Part shown: one piece after another, positions 37,893 to 48,815 of the stretch
Layout: each line of letters starts with the position of its first letter
How positions within the stretch are numbered: the stretch's first letter is position 1
DNA from: JBQDBK01 sp052090825
Lineage (GTDB): Bacteria > Bacillota > Clostridia > Tissierellales > Peptoniphilaceae
Assembly (NCBI GenBank): GCA_052090825.1
Contig: JBQDBK010000008.1
Coordinates: forward strand, 23,807-87,806
Length of the DNA stretch: 64,000 nucleotides
Reading direction: 5' to 3'
Notes under the pieces: generated by a model
Told to the model about the DNA's origin: nothing
What the model saw: only the letters and a program-made list of their open reading frames with translations
Databases searched by the model: none
Translations under genes and position numbers: made by a program

Positions 37893-37920
37893 GTGGGAAC
37901 AAAATTTGATATGCGGGACA
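37893..37920 (+). promoter_or_regulatory. Candidate CggR operator
   Basis: Two GGGA-containing half sites in the same orientation, GTGGGAACA (37893-37901) and GCGGGACA (37913-37920), lie between the promoter and cggR, 20 bases apart start to start. B. subtilis CggR binds repeats of CGGGAC / TGTCCC spaced on one face, so this fits, with the first site diverged. A small stem GAGGT ... ACCTC (37870-37890) lies just upstream. Confidence 0.55.
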
Positions 37921-37933
37921 AATGGAGGACTAT

Positions 37934-38953
37934 ATGAAAATAGAAAAATTTGCTTCTTTTGTGCCAGAAATTAGAGAAATCTTTGTAAGACGTTATGAAA
38001 TATTAGACTATCTTAATAGAAAAGGAACTGTAGGTAGAAGAACTATATCAAATAATTTGAAAATCTCAGAAAGGATAGTAAGGTTTGAGATTGAGAAATT
38101 AAAAGATTTAGAACTAGTTTCCGTAAGCCCGTCGGGTATTACTATTAATGATAAGGGTAAAAATAATTTAGAAATTTTTTTCACGGAATATAGAGAATTA
38201 AATAGTCTCACTAGTTTAGGAGAAAAGATTAAAAGACTTCTAAAAGTTGAAAAAGTAGTGGTTACAAGAGGAGATATATCAAAAGATAAGAGTTTTTATA
38301 CAAACCTTGCCTCAGCTTCAGCTGAAATTATAGATTCTAATTTAAAAAATGGAGATATTTTAGGGGTTACAGGAGGAAAAACTCTTAGCATTGTAGCAGA
38401 TCAAATAAAAAAATATAAGAAAAAATCTAATATAAGTGTAATTCCAGCTAGGGGATCTTTAGGGAAAGATGTGTCCTATCAAGCTAATTCCATAGCATCT
38501 AAGATGGCTTCGAAATTAAATGGTCAATATCAGATGCTACCAGTACCAGATAGCTTATCCAAAGAAACTATGGATATGCTTCTTGAGAATTCAGAAGTAA
38601 AAGAAGTATATGAAAAATTTAAAAAAATTAATATTTTAATATTTGGTATAGGAAGAGCTGATGTAATGTTAGCTAGAAGGGGTATAAATAAAAATATATC
38701 TAATAAAATCTTAGAAGATAAAGCGGTTGCAGAAGCTTTTGGATACTATTTTGACTTAAATGGTAGAAAAGTATATCATTCCCAAAGTATAGGAATTACT
38801 ATGGAAGAGTTTTTAAACATTCCAAAAGTTATTGGAGTGGCTGCTGGAGCAGAAAAAGCGCAGGCTATAATATCTGTTTCGGCACTAAGATCAGATATGA
38901 TTTTAGTTATAGATGAAAGTGCAGCTAATTGTATTATTAATACTAGGAGGTAA
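37934..38953 (+). CDS. cggR: Central glycolytic genes regulator (SorC/DeoR family)
   Basis: About 339 residues. An N-terminal winged helix (RRYEILDYLNRKGTVGRRTI, then SERIVRFEIEKLKDLELV) precedes a SorC-type sugar-phosphate-binding domain (LGVTGGKTLSIVADQIK near 138; GIGRADVMLARRG near 245). CggR represses the gap operon and is released by fructose 1,6-bisphosphate in Bacillus. ATG 37934 is chosen because GGAGGA lies 4-9 bases upstream; an in-frame ATG at 37922 lies ahead of that site. It is the first gene of cggR-gap-pgk-tpiA-gpmI-eno, and its 3' end supplies the gap ribosome site. Confidence 0.94.
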   Translation: MKIEKFASFVPEIREIFVRRYEILDYLNRKGTVGRRTISNNLKISERIVRFEIEKLKDLELVSVSPSGITINDKGKNNLEIFFTEYRELNSLTSLGEKIKRLLKVEKVVVTRGDISKDKSFYTNLASASAEIIDSNLKNGDILGVTGGKTLSIVADQIKKYKKKSNISVIPARGSLGKDVSYQANSIASKMASKLNGQYQMLPVPDSLSKETMDMLLENSEVKEVYEKFKKINILIFGIGRADVMLARRGINKNISNKILEDKAVAEAFGYYFDLNGRKVYHSQSIGITMEEFLNIPKVIGVAAGAEKAQAIISVSALRSDMILVIDESAANCIINTRR

Positions 38954-38958
38954 ATATT

Positions 38959-39975
38959 ATGTCAGTTAAAGTAGCTATTATGGGTTTTGGTAGAATAGGT
39001 AGAGATGTTTTAAGAGGATGGTCATTAAGAGAAAATCCAGGATATGAAATCACTCATATTGCAGATTTAAAAGCAAGCGAAAAAATAAAAGAACATGCTC
39101 ATCTTTTTGAATATGATTCTATCTACAGAAGATATCCAGGTGAAGTTAAAGTTATAGAAGATGGATTCACTGTAAATGGTAAAAAAATTACAGTTTTAGA
39201 TGGTAAAAATCCAGAAGATATGGAGTGGGGTAAATTAGGAGTTGATATAGTAATTGAATCAACAGGAGCCTTTACTCAAAGAGAAAAAGCAGAAGGACAC
39301 TTAAAAGCTGGAGCTAAAAAAGTTATTATTACTGCACCAGCAAAAGGTGAGGATTTAACTGTAGTAATGGGAGTTAATGATGATAAGTATGATTCAGCAA
39401 CTCACAATATTATATCTAATGCATCTTGTACAACTAACTGTCTTGCTCCAGTAACAAAAGTAGTTTTAGAAAAATTTGGTATTGAAAGAGGATTAATGAC
39501 AACAATTCATGCTTATACAAATGACCAAAAAATCCACGATGCAATTCATAAGGATATGAGACGTGCTAGAATGGGAGCTGAAAATATGGTTCCAACAACT
39601 ACAGGAGCAGCTCAAGCAGTAGCTAAGGTACTTCCAGAAGTTGAAGGAATTTTAACTGGTATGGCAGTTAGAGTGCCAGTACCAACAGGTTCAATTGTAG
39701 ATGTTACTTTTGAAGTATCCAAGGATGTTACAGTTGAAGAAGTTAATGCAGCTATGAAAGAAGCGGCAGAAAATGAATTGAAGGGAATTCTTGACTACGT
39801 AGAAGAAGATTATGTTTCTTCTGATATAGTTCAAAATCCTCATTCTTCAATATTTGATGCTAAATTAACAATTGTTAAAGATAGACTTGTAAAATGTATA
39901 TCATGGTATGATAACGAGTGGGGTTATTCTCAAAGAGTTGTGGATCTTACTAAACTTGTATCAGAAAAACTTTAA
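38959..39975 (+). CDS. gap: Glyceraldehyde-3-phosphate dehydrogenase
   Basis: 338 residues. The Rossmann start MSVKVAIMGFGRIGRDVLRG, the catalytic cysteine in SNASCTTNCLAP (near 153) and the active-site histidine in MTTIHAYTNDQ (near 180) are present. It oxidises glyceraldehyde 3-phosphate with NAD and phosphate in glycolysis. The N-terminal third departs somewhat from the common bacterial form (HIADLKASEKIKEHAHLFEYDS), but the residue order for NAD and phosphate binding is kept. It follows cggR by 5 bases. A hairpin after the stop may set its level apart from the downstream genes. Confidence 0.95.
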   Translation: MSVKVAIMGFGRIGRDVLRGWSLRENPGYEITHIADLKASEKIKEHAHLFEYDSIYRRYPGEVKVIEDGFTVNGKKITVLDGKNPEDMEWGKLGVDIVIESTGAFTQREKAEGHLKAGAKKVIITAPAKGEDLTVVMGVNDDKYDSATHNIISNASCTTNCLAPVTKVVLEKFGIERGLMTTIHAYTNDQKIHDAIHKDMRRARMGAENMVPTTTGAAQAVAKVLPEVEGILTGMAVRVPVPTGSIVDVTFEVSKDVTVEEVNAAMKEAAENELKGILDYVEEDYVSSDIVQNPHSSIFDAKLTIVKDRLVKCISWYDNEWGYSQRVVDLTKLVSEKL

Positions 39976-39980
39976 TTTTA

Positions 39981-40008
39981 AAGCGAGAACCTATCTTGGT
40001 CTTCGCTT
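39981..40008 (+). terminator. Hairpin between gap and pgk, possible partial terminator or processing site
   Basis: AAGCGAGAACC pairs with GGTCTTCGCTT with one mismatch and one G-T pair, followed by ATTTATTTA. The tail is interrupted, so readthrough is expected and pgk has no clear promoter of its own. Confidence 0.5.
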
Positions 40009-40032
40009 ATTTATTTAATAAGGAGAATATAG

Positions 40033-41220
40033 ATGAAAAAAACTTTAAAAGATTTTGATTTTAATAATAAGAGAGTTTTGCTCAGGGCTGATTTAAATGT
40101 ACCTCTAGATGGGAAAAAAATAACAAATGATGCAAGAATTGTTAAAAGTATTCCTACTATAGAATATATATTAAATCATGGGGGTTCAGTTATATTGTTA
40201 AGCCACTTGGGAAGACCTAAGGGCAAATTTAATTCTGAACTTACTTTGGAACCTATAGCTAAAAGATTAGGAGAACTTTTAGACAAAGATATAAGGTTTG
40301 TTCCAGACGAAAATGTAGTATCTAAAAAAGTTATTGAAGATCTAAAGGACTTAAAAGCAGGTCAAGTTGCTCTTCTTGATAATACAAGATTTAATCCAGG
40401 AGAAGAAAAAAATGATCCGTCATTTGCTAAAGAGTTGGCTGGGTTAGGAGATATTTATGTAAATGATGCCTTTGGAACTAGCCATAGGGCCCATGCTTCA
40501 AATGTAGGTTTAGCTAGTGAATTACCTTCAGCCTTAGGCCTTCTTGTTGAAAAGGAAAGACGTTACATTTTAGGTTCTATAGAAAATCCGAATAGACCTT
40601 TTGTGGCTATTTTAGGTGGAGCAAAAGTTTCAGATAAGATTGGAGTAATAGAAAATTTTATTGAAAAAGTAGATAAGATAATTATAGTTGGAGCAATGGC
40701 ATATACTTTCTTGAAATCTCAAGGTTATGAAATAGGAAAATCTTTAGTTGAAAATGATAAACTAGAGCTTGCTAAATCTCTTATGGAAAAAGCTAAGGCA
40801 AAAGGCGTTGAACTTATATTGCCAGTTGATTTTTTAGTGGTAGCTGAGATAAAAAATGGGGTAAAAAAAGAAATAGTGGATTTCGACTCTATACCAGAGG
40901 ATCTTAAAGGTGTTGATATAGGAGAAAAATCTATAAATATAATAAAGGAAGCTCTAAAAGGAGCTAAGACAGTGATATGGAATGGACCAGCTGGTGTTTT
41001 TGAATATGAAGACTTTGCTAGAGGTACTTTTGAAATAGCCAAAACATTAGCTAATTTAGAAAATGCTACTACTATTATAGGTGGTGGAGACTCTGCTTCG
41101 GCTATTGAAAAATCCGGAGTAGAAGATAAGATATCTCATATCTCAACGGGTGGAGGAGCTAGCCTTGAAATGCTAGAAGGAAAAGCTCTACCAGGTATTG
41201 AATGTATAGAGGAGGCTTAA
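40033..41220 (+). CDS. pgk: Phosphoglycerate kinase
   Basis: 395 residues. The N-terminal substrate domain has KRVLLRADLNVPLDGKKITN and HLGRPKGKFN. The C-terminal nucleotide domain has ILGGAKVSDKIGVI, WNGPAGVFEYEDFARGT and GGGDSASAIE. It makes ATP and 3-phosphoglycerate from 1,3-bisphosphoglycerate. AAGGAGAATATAG precedes the ATG. The stop is followed after one base by tpiA, whose ribosome site lies in the pgk end (GAGGAGG). Confidence 0.97.
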   Translation: MKKTLKDFDFNNKRVLLRADLNVPLDGKKITNDARIVKSIPTIEYILNHGGSVILLSHLGRPKGKFNSELTLEPIAKRLGELLDKDIRFVPDENVVSKKVIEDLKDLKAGQVALLDNTRFNPGEEKNDPSFAKELAGLGDIYVNDAFGTSHRAHASNVGLASELPSALGLLVEKERRYILGSIENPNRPFVAILGGAKVSDKIGVIENFIEKVDKIIIVGAMAYTFLKSQGYEIGKSLVENDKLELAKSLMEKAKAKGVELILPVDFLVVAEIKNGVKKEIVDFDSIPEDLKGVDIGEKSINIIKEALKGAKTVIWNGPAGVFEYEDFARGTFEIAKTLANLENATTIIGGGDSASAIEKSGVEDKISHISTGGGASLEMLEGKALPGIECIEEA

Positions 41221-41221
41221 T

Positions 41222-41973
41222 TTGAGAAAATCAATTATAGCAGGAAATTGGAAAATGAACTTAAACACTTCTGACGCTAAAAAGATGTTAGAAGACTTAG
41301 TGAAATATGAATTAGATAGCAATGTAGAGGCGATTATTTGCCCGCCATTTACTTCAATAGATGCGGCTGGGGAAATTTTAAAAGATTCTAGTATAGAGCT
41401 TGGCGCTCAAAATGTATCAGAATATGAAGATGGAGCTTACACAGGTGAAGTTTCAACTAATATGCTTAAAGATCTTGGAGTATCTTATGTTATTATAGGC
41501 CACTCAGAGAGAAGAACTTATTTTAAGGAAAGTAATGAAATAGTAAATAAAAAAATCAAAAGAGCCTTATCGCAAGGCTTAAAAGTTATTCTTTGTGTTG
41601 GTGAAGATCAAGAAACTAGGGATGCTAACAAACACGAAGCTTTAGTTAAAGACCAAGTTGAAAGCTCTTTAAAGAATATAGATGGAAATATTGAAAATAT
41701 TGTAGTAGCTTATGAACCTATTTGGGCAATAGGAACAGGTAAAACTTGTAATAGTGATGATGCAGAAGCTATGTGTGCCTTTATTAGAAAAGTTTTAGGA
41801 GATATATATTCAGAAGAAAAAGCTGAAAATTTAAGAGTTCTTTATGGGGGTTCTGTAAAACCTAATAATGTAGTTGAGCTTATGGCTAAAGAGAATATTG
41901 ATGGTGCTTTAGTAGGAGGAGCTTCACTTAAAAGTGAAGATTTTAAAAACTTAATTAATTATGGTGATTTATC

Positions 41974-41977
<4 letters not shown>
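41222..41977 (+). CDS. tpiA: Triosephosphate isomerase
   Basis: 251 residues. The lysine of GNWKMN (near 12), the histidine of IGHSERRTYF (near 96) and the catalytic glutamate of VAYEPIWAIGTGK (near 168) are all present, with the phosphate-binding YGGSVKPNN. It interconverts dihydroxyacetone phosphate and glyceraldehyde 3-phosphate. The start is TTG with GAGGAGG upstream; no ATG fits. It overlaps gpmI by 4 bases (ATGA). Confidence 0.97.
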
Positions 41978-45171
<3,194 letters not shown>

Positions 45172-45237
45172 TAGTATAAAAGTTTTTTAAGAATTATAAG
45201 TATTTAAACAAAACTAAAAGCAATGAAAAATAGAATT

Positions 45238-45284
45238 AAAATAAAAGCTCGTAAAAGATCTATTTTATTGAGCTTTTATTTTTT
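45238..45284 (+). terminator. Terminator of the glycolytic operon
   Basis: AAAATAAAAGCTC pairs with GAGCTTTTATTTT and is followed by more T. Confidence 0.85.
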
Positions 45285-45429
45285 GTTATAGTTGAAAATA
45301 AAAGAAGACATAAGTAAGTTACACAAAATATTATTAAAATTATATATAAATAAATGTGTTAGCTTATAATTCGTAAATTTACTTTAAAAAAGTTTATAGT
45401 ATTGAAAGAATCGGGTAGAAAGGTGCAAA

Positions 45430-45519
45430 ATGAAAGTGTTGATATTGAAGATACTAATATTAGTATCTCTAATTATTGACTTAGATCTAAATGAATTTAG
45501 ATTTGACTTATTTTTTTAG
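45430..45519 (+). other. Possible 29-codon leader frame built on palindromes
   Basis: In the 481-base gap between sixA and arsR there is a short frame with a fair ribosome site (AAAGGTG) and ATG at 45430. It encodes MKVLILKILILVSLIIDLDL plus nine residues, a hydrophobic peptide. The DNA inside contains a perfect 20-base palindrome (45449-45468, core ACTAATATTAGT) and a second inverted repeat ATCTAA/TTAGAT (45485-45502) followed by TTTTTTT. It may be a terminator or attenuator region instead of a gene. The rest of 45285-45429 is AT-rich without a recognisable element. Confidence 0.3.
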
Positions 45520-45567
45520 ACGGAAGTTATATAGGAGATTATAAAAAATAAGTGATATCAGTATCAA

Positions 45568-45583
45568 ATCAAATTTTTTTGAT
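45568..45583. promoter_or_regulatory. ArsR operator, distal site
   Basis: ATCAA-N6-TTGAT, the classic ArsR half-site spacing, lies just upstream of the -35 region. Confidence 0.7.
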
Positions 45584-45589
45584 TCGATA

Positions 45590-45618
45590 TTGAAAGCTTA
45601 ATTAAGAAGTGTTATATT
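45590..45618 (+). promoter_or_regulatory. Promoter of the ars operon
   Basis: TTGAAA (45590-45595), 17-base spacer, TATATT (45613-45618). ArsR sites lie on both sides. Confidence 0.7.
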
Positions 45619-45624
45619 ATATAC

Positions 45625-45640
45625 ATCAAGAAAATTTGAT
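45625..45640. promoter_or_regulatory. ArsR operator, proximal site
   Basis: ATCAA-N6-TTGAT, extended to a 7-base repeat ACATCAA/TTGATGT, covers the expected transcription start and abuts the arsR ribosome site. Binding would block the promoter. Confidence 0.8.
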
Positions 45641-45652
45641 GTGAGGTTTGCT

Positions 45653-45928
45653 ATGAAAAATTACAAAGAAGATGCTGAGGTCTTTAAAGCCTTTTGTGAT
45701 CCAAAAAGGCTAAAAATAATTGATATGATTCGAAGTGAAGAAAAATGTGCGTGTGTTCTTCTTGAAGAACTTGAGTTATCACAATCAGGGTTATCATATC
45801 ATATGAAAATATTGATTGAATCAGGAATAGTTATTGCAAGACAGGATGGAAAATGGATAAACTATAGTATTAGCGAAGAAGGAAGAGATAAAGCTATACG
45901 CTTATTACATGAGTATACAAATATATAA
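45653..45928 (+). CDS. arsR: ArsR-family arsenic-responsive repressor
   Basis: 91 residues from ATG 45653 (GTGAGG just upstream). The winged helix is in LELSQSGLSYHMKILIESGIV (residues of about 43-63), with the DNA-recognition SQSGLSYHMK. The metalloid site is EKCACVLLEEL with Cys32 and Cys34, the family's paired cysteines at the start of the recognition region. It dissociates from the two ATCAA-N6-TTGAT sites on binding arsenite. It is the first gene of the ars operon. Confidence 0.93.
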   Translation: MKNYKEDAEVFKAFCDPKRLKIIDMIRSEEKCACVLLEELELSQSGLSYHMKILIESGIVIARQDGKWINYSISEEGRDKAIRLLHEYTNI

Positions 45929-45933
45929 AGAAT

Positions 45934-45955
45934 AGTCATCCTTAATCGGATGACT
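45934..45955 (+). promoter_or_regulatory. Hairpin spanning the start of the permease gene
   Basis: AGTCATCC and GGATGACT (loop TTAATC) are exact inverse complements. The ATG at 45950 lies inside the right arm, followed by AAAAAAAC. It could block translation or mark an intercistronic processing site. Confidence 0.5.
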
Positions 45956-47014
45956 AAAAAAACAAAACATACATCAAAAAAAATTGATATGTTAGGAGAC
46001 GTTGCAATGTTAGTTATAGGTAAATTTATTCAAAATCAAATTTTAGGAATGAAATGGCTTAATGATTCAATTGGTTATTTATTAGAGCTTATAGGGGTAG
46101 ATTTAACATCAAAATTGGGGGCATCATTACAATTTTTTATTTATGATGTGATTAAAATAGGAATATTACTTTGCACATTGATTTTTGTTATATCGTATAT
46201 TCAAAGCTATTTTCCACCAGAACGAAGTAAAAAAATATTATCAAAGTTTAAGGGGATATGGGCAAATATTATTTCTGCGCTCTTGGGAACGGTAACCCCT
46301 TTTTGTTCTTGTTCGTCTATTCCACTTTTTATTGGATTTACATCTGCAGGACTTCCATTAGGAGTTACATTTAGTTTTTTAATATCATCACCAATGGTTG
46401 ATCTTGGTTCTCTGGTGCTACTTATGAGTATTTTTGGAGCTAAAGTTGCTATAGCGTATGTTTTCCTTGGACTTTTAATTGCTGTAGTGGGTGGAATGAT
46501 TATTGAGAAGTTAGGATTAGAAAATGAAATTGAAGAATTTATTTTAAATGCGCCAAAGTCAATGGAAGTAGAAGAGGCAAAAATTGGAAAGAGAGAGAGA
46601 ATTCTTTTTGCAAAGAGTGCAGTAGTTGAAACATTTAAAAAAGTATTTCCGTATATTTTACTTGGTGTTGGAATCGGCGCGGTTATTCATAACTGGATTC
46701 CAGAAACAATAATTGAAAAAGTATTGGGTGGTAATAATCCTTTCGGCGTAATTTTAGCAACACTTGTTGGAGTACCAATGTATGCAGACATTTTTGGAAC
46801 CATACCAATTGCAGAGGCTTTGCTTTCAAAAGGAGCCATGCTTGGTACAGTTTTAGCTTTTATGATGGGGGTAACAACTTTAAGTTTACCATCAATGGTT
46901 ATGCTTAGAAAAGCAATAAAACCAAAGTTATTATATATCTTTATAAGCATTACAACGATAGGCATTATATTAATAGGATATCTATTTAATATATTTCAAT
47001 ATTTATTTATCTAG
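45950..47014 (+). CDS. DUF318/ArsP-like permease in the ars operon
   Basis: Up to 354 residues with about eight membrane segments. The family signature TPFCSCSSIPLFIGFTSAGL (near 118-137) with its two cysteines is present, and a second repeat half carries GVPMYADIFGTIPIAEALL. ArsP members export trivalent organoarsenicals; other DUF318 proteins sit with other metals, so the substrate is tentative. ATG 45950 is within a hairpin and has no good ribosome site. ATG 46007 with AGGAG 9 bases before it is an alternative start that would remove 19 residues. It lies between arsR and a thioredoxin-like gene. Confidence 0.82.
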   Translation: MTKKTKHTSKKIDMLGDVAMLVIGKFIQNQILGMKWLNDSIGYLLELIGVDLTSKLGASLQFFIYDVIKIGILLCTLIFVISYIQSYFPPERSKKILSKFKGIWANIISALLGTVTPFCSCSSIPLFIGFTSAGLPLGVTFSFLISSPMVDLGSLVLLMSIFGAKVAIAYVFLGLLIAVVGGMIIEKLGLENEIEEFILNAPKSMEVEEAKIGKRERILFAKSAVVETFKKVFPYILLGVGIGAVIHNWIPETIIEKVLGGNNPFGVILATLVGVPMYADIFGTIPIAEALLSKGAMLGTVLAFMMGVTTLSLPSMVMLRKAIKPKLLYIFISITTIGIILIGYLFNIFQYLFI

Positions 47015-47025
47015 GAGGGAATAGA

Positions 47026-47328
47026 ATGTTATTTAAGAAAAAAAATCAAATATCAAATCAAGAAGAAAATAAAGTGGAAGAAAATGGAATTTACGTATTA
47101 GGTTCTGGATGCAACAAATGTAATTCTCTAGAAAACAATGTAAAGCAGGCTTTAGATAGCTTAGGCATTGAAGAAGAAATAAAGCATATTCGAGATTTTT
47201 CAATAATTGCTTCTTATGGTGTAATGTCAACTCCGGCACTTATTATAGACAATAAGCTTGTAAGCTATGGGAAAGTATTAGACAAAGAGGAATGTATAAA
47301 TTTAATAAAAAAAACAAGGGGATTATAA
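47026..47328 (+). CDS. Small thioredoxin/glutaredoxin-like protein
   Basis: 100 residues. After a charged N-terminal tail, a thioredoxin fold begins near residue 21 (GIYVLGSGCNKCNSLENNVKQ split here at its motif CNKC, residues 29-32) with the cis-proline region GVMSTPALIIDNKLVSYGK near 65-83. It belongs to the redox-active disulfide protein group often beside DUF318 permeases. It may pass electrons to ArsC or to the permease cysteines. AGGAGGGAATAG precedes the ATG, and the next gene follows by one base. Confidence 0.88.
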   Translation: MLFKKKNQISNQEENKVEENGIYVLGSGCNKCNSLENNVKQALDSLGIEEEIKHIRDFSIIASYGVMSTPALIIDNKLVSYGKVLDKEECINLIKKTRGL

Positions 47329-47329
47329 A

Positions 47330-47731
47330 ATGAAAAAAAGTGTAGCATATGTATGTGTGCATAATTCATGTAGAAGTCAAATAGCGGAGGCATTAACAAA
47401 AAAATACGGAGGAGAGTATCTAAATGCTTATTCTGCAGGTACACAAGTAAAAGATAAAATTAATCAAGACGCAGTAAGGTTAATGAGAAACATACACAAT
47501 ATCGATATGGAAGAAAATCAAAAACCTAAATTAATAGATGAACTCCCTGAAGTAGACTATTTAATAACCATGGGATGTAATGTAGTTTGTCCAATTCTTC
47601 CATTTAAATATAAAGAAGAAGATTGGGGCATTGATGATCCGACAGGAAAATCGGATGAAGAATTTATAAAAGTTATTGAAACAATAGAAAGTAAAGTCCT
47701 AGATTTAATTGAAGAAATCAAGGAGGGATAA
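47330..47731 (+). CDS. arsC: Arsenate reductase, thioredoxin-coupled (low-MW phosphatase fold)
   Basis: 133 residues. The phosphatase loop is CVHNSCR at residues 9-15, and the redox cysteines are in ITMGCNVVCPILPF (about 84 and 88). The final aspartate loop is WGIDDPTGKSDEEF. It reduces arsenate to arsenite using thioredoxin in the cytosol, so that the exporter downstream can remove it. It starts 1 base after the thioredoxin-like gene, a likely electron donor. Its end overlaps the ribosome site (AAGGAGG) for acr3. Confidence 0.94.
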   Translation: MKKSVAYVCVHNSCRSQIAEALTKKYGGEYLNAYSAGTQVKDKINQDAVRLMRNIHNIDMEENQKPKLIDELPEVDYLITMGCNVVCPILPFKYKEEDWGIDDPTGKSDEEFIKVIETIESKVLDLIEEIKEG

Positions 47732-47771
47732 CATTTGAAAAAAACAAGAAATTAGTTTTTTTGAAAGAAAT

Positions 47772-48773
47772 TTGACTTTTTGGGTTTTGATCTGTATGGT
47801 TATTGGTGTTTTGATTGGTCGTTTTATTCCGATCATTCCAGAAGTTTTAGGTAGATTAGAATTTTATAATGTATCTATTCCAACTACTATTTTGCTTTGG
47901 ATTATGATTTATCCGATGATGCTCAAGATTGATTTTAAAAGTATTAAAGATATTAGAAAAAATCCTAAAGGTTTATTTATTACATGGTTTATGAACTGGA
48001 TTGTTAAGCCCTTTACTATGTATTTAATAGCCAGCTTATTTTTCTTTGTTATTTATAGAGGTTTTATTAGTAGGCAGTTAGCTTCTGAGTATTTAGCAGG
48101 GGCAGTATTATTAGGTGCAGCTCCATGTACAGCAATGGTATTTGTATGGAGTAAATTAACAAAGGGAGATAGTGCCTATACACTTGTTCAAGTAGCTAGT
48201 AATGATTTAATCATCCTAATTGCTTATATACCTATTGTGAGCTTTTTATTAAAGATGGGAAATATTAATATACCTTGGGGAACTTTGCTTCTATCGATTT
48301 TACTTTTTATGGTTGTTCCACTAAGTCTAAGTGTTATTACAAGAAGTTTTATCATTAAAAATAAAGGGGAAGCTTTTCTAAATGAAAAATTTATTCCAGC
48401 CTTTGATAAATATACTATGGTAGGTCTACTATTAACATTAATAATTATTTTTTCTTTCCAAGGAACAAAAATTATAGAACAGCCATTAAATATATTATTA
48501 ATTGCTGTGCCTCTTATATTACAGACTTTATTAATTTTTGGAATAACCTTTGCTATGGCATATTATGCAAAATTACCATATTCTATAGCTGCTCCTTGCG
48601 GAATGATTGGAGCATCTAATTTCTTTGAACTTGCAGTAGCTGTTGCAATCTCACTATTTGGTTTATCTTCTGGAGCAACATTAGCTACTGTGGTAGGTGT
48701 TTTAGTCGAAGTTCCTGTCATGCTTATGCTTGTGCGATTTGCAAATTCTATGAAATACAAGTTTAAAATATAA
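47772..48773 (+). CDS. acr3: ACR3-type arsenite exporter, start disturbed by a poly-A frameshift
   Basis: 333 residues as read from TTG 47772, with about ten membrane segments. Family sequences include GRLEFYNVSIPTTILLWIMI, PMMLKIDFKSI and LGAAPCTAMVFVWSKLTKGD with the essential cysteine (near 117). It exports arsenite by proton antiport. The natural start appears to be TTG 47735, placed 8 bases after AAGGAGG, but its frame meets TAG after six codons. Removing one A from the A7 tract (47738-47744) would join that start to a normal N-terminus (MKKQEISFFERNLTFW). As written, translation must begin at the weaker TTG 47772, or the tract slips or is misread. Confidence 0.87.
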   Translation: MTFWVLICMVIGVLIGRFIPIIPEVLGRLEFYNVSIPTTILLWIMIYPMMLKIDFKSIKDIRKNPKGLFITWFMNWIVKPFTMYLIASLFFFVIYRGFISRQLASEYLAGAVLLGAAPCTAMVFVWSKLTKGDSAYTLVQVASNDLIILIAYIPIVSFLLKMGNINIPWGTLLLSILLFMVVPLSLSVITRSFIIKNKGEAFLNEKFIPAFDKYTMVGLLLTLIIIFSFQGTKIIEQPLNILLIAVPLILQTLLIFGITFAMAYYAKLPYSIAAPCGMIGASNFFELAVAVAISLFGLSSGATLATVVGVLVEVPVMLMLVRFANSMKYKFKI

Positions 48774-48787
48774 TATTTATTGAAAAT

Positions 48788-48815
48788 AATAAGGCGGTAG
48801 TACTACCGTCTTATT
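48788..48815 (+). terminator. Terminator of the ars operon
   Basis: AATAAGGCGGTAG pairs with CTACCGTCTTATT (one G-T pair). Confidence 0.75.

Noticed and set aside
45285..45652. A toxin-antitoxin pair in the gap before arsR.
   Set aside because: Only one short hydrophobic frame exists, with no partner gene or antisense RNA promoter that I can support.
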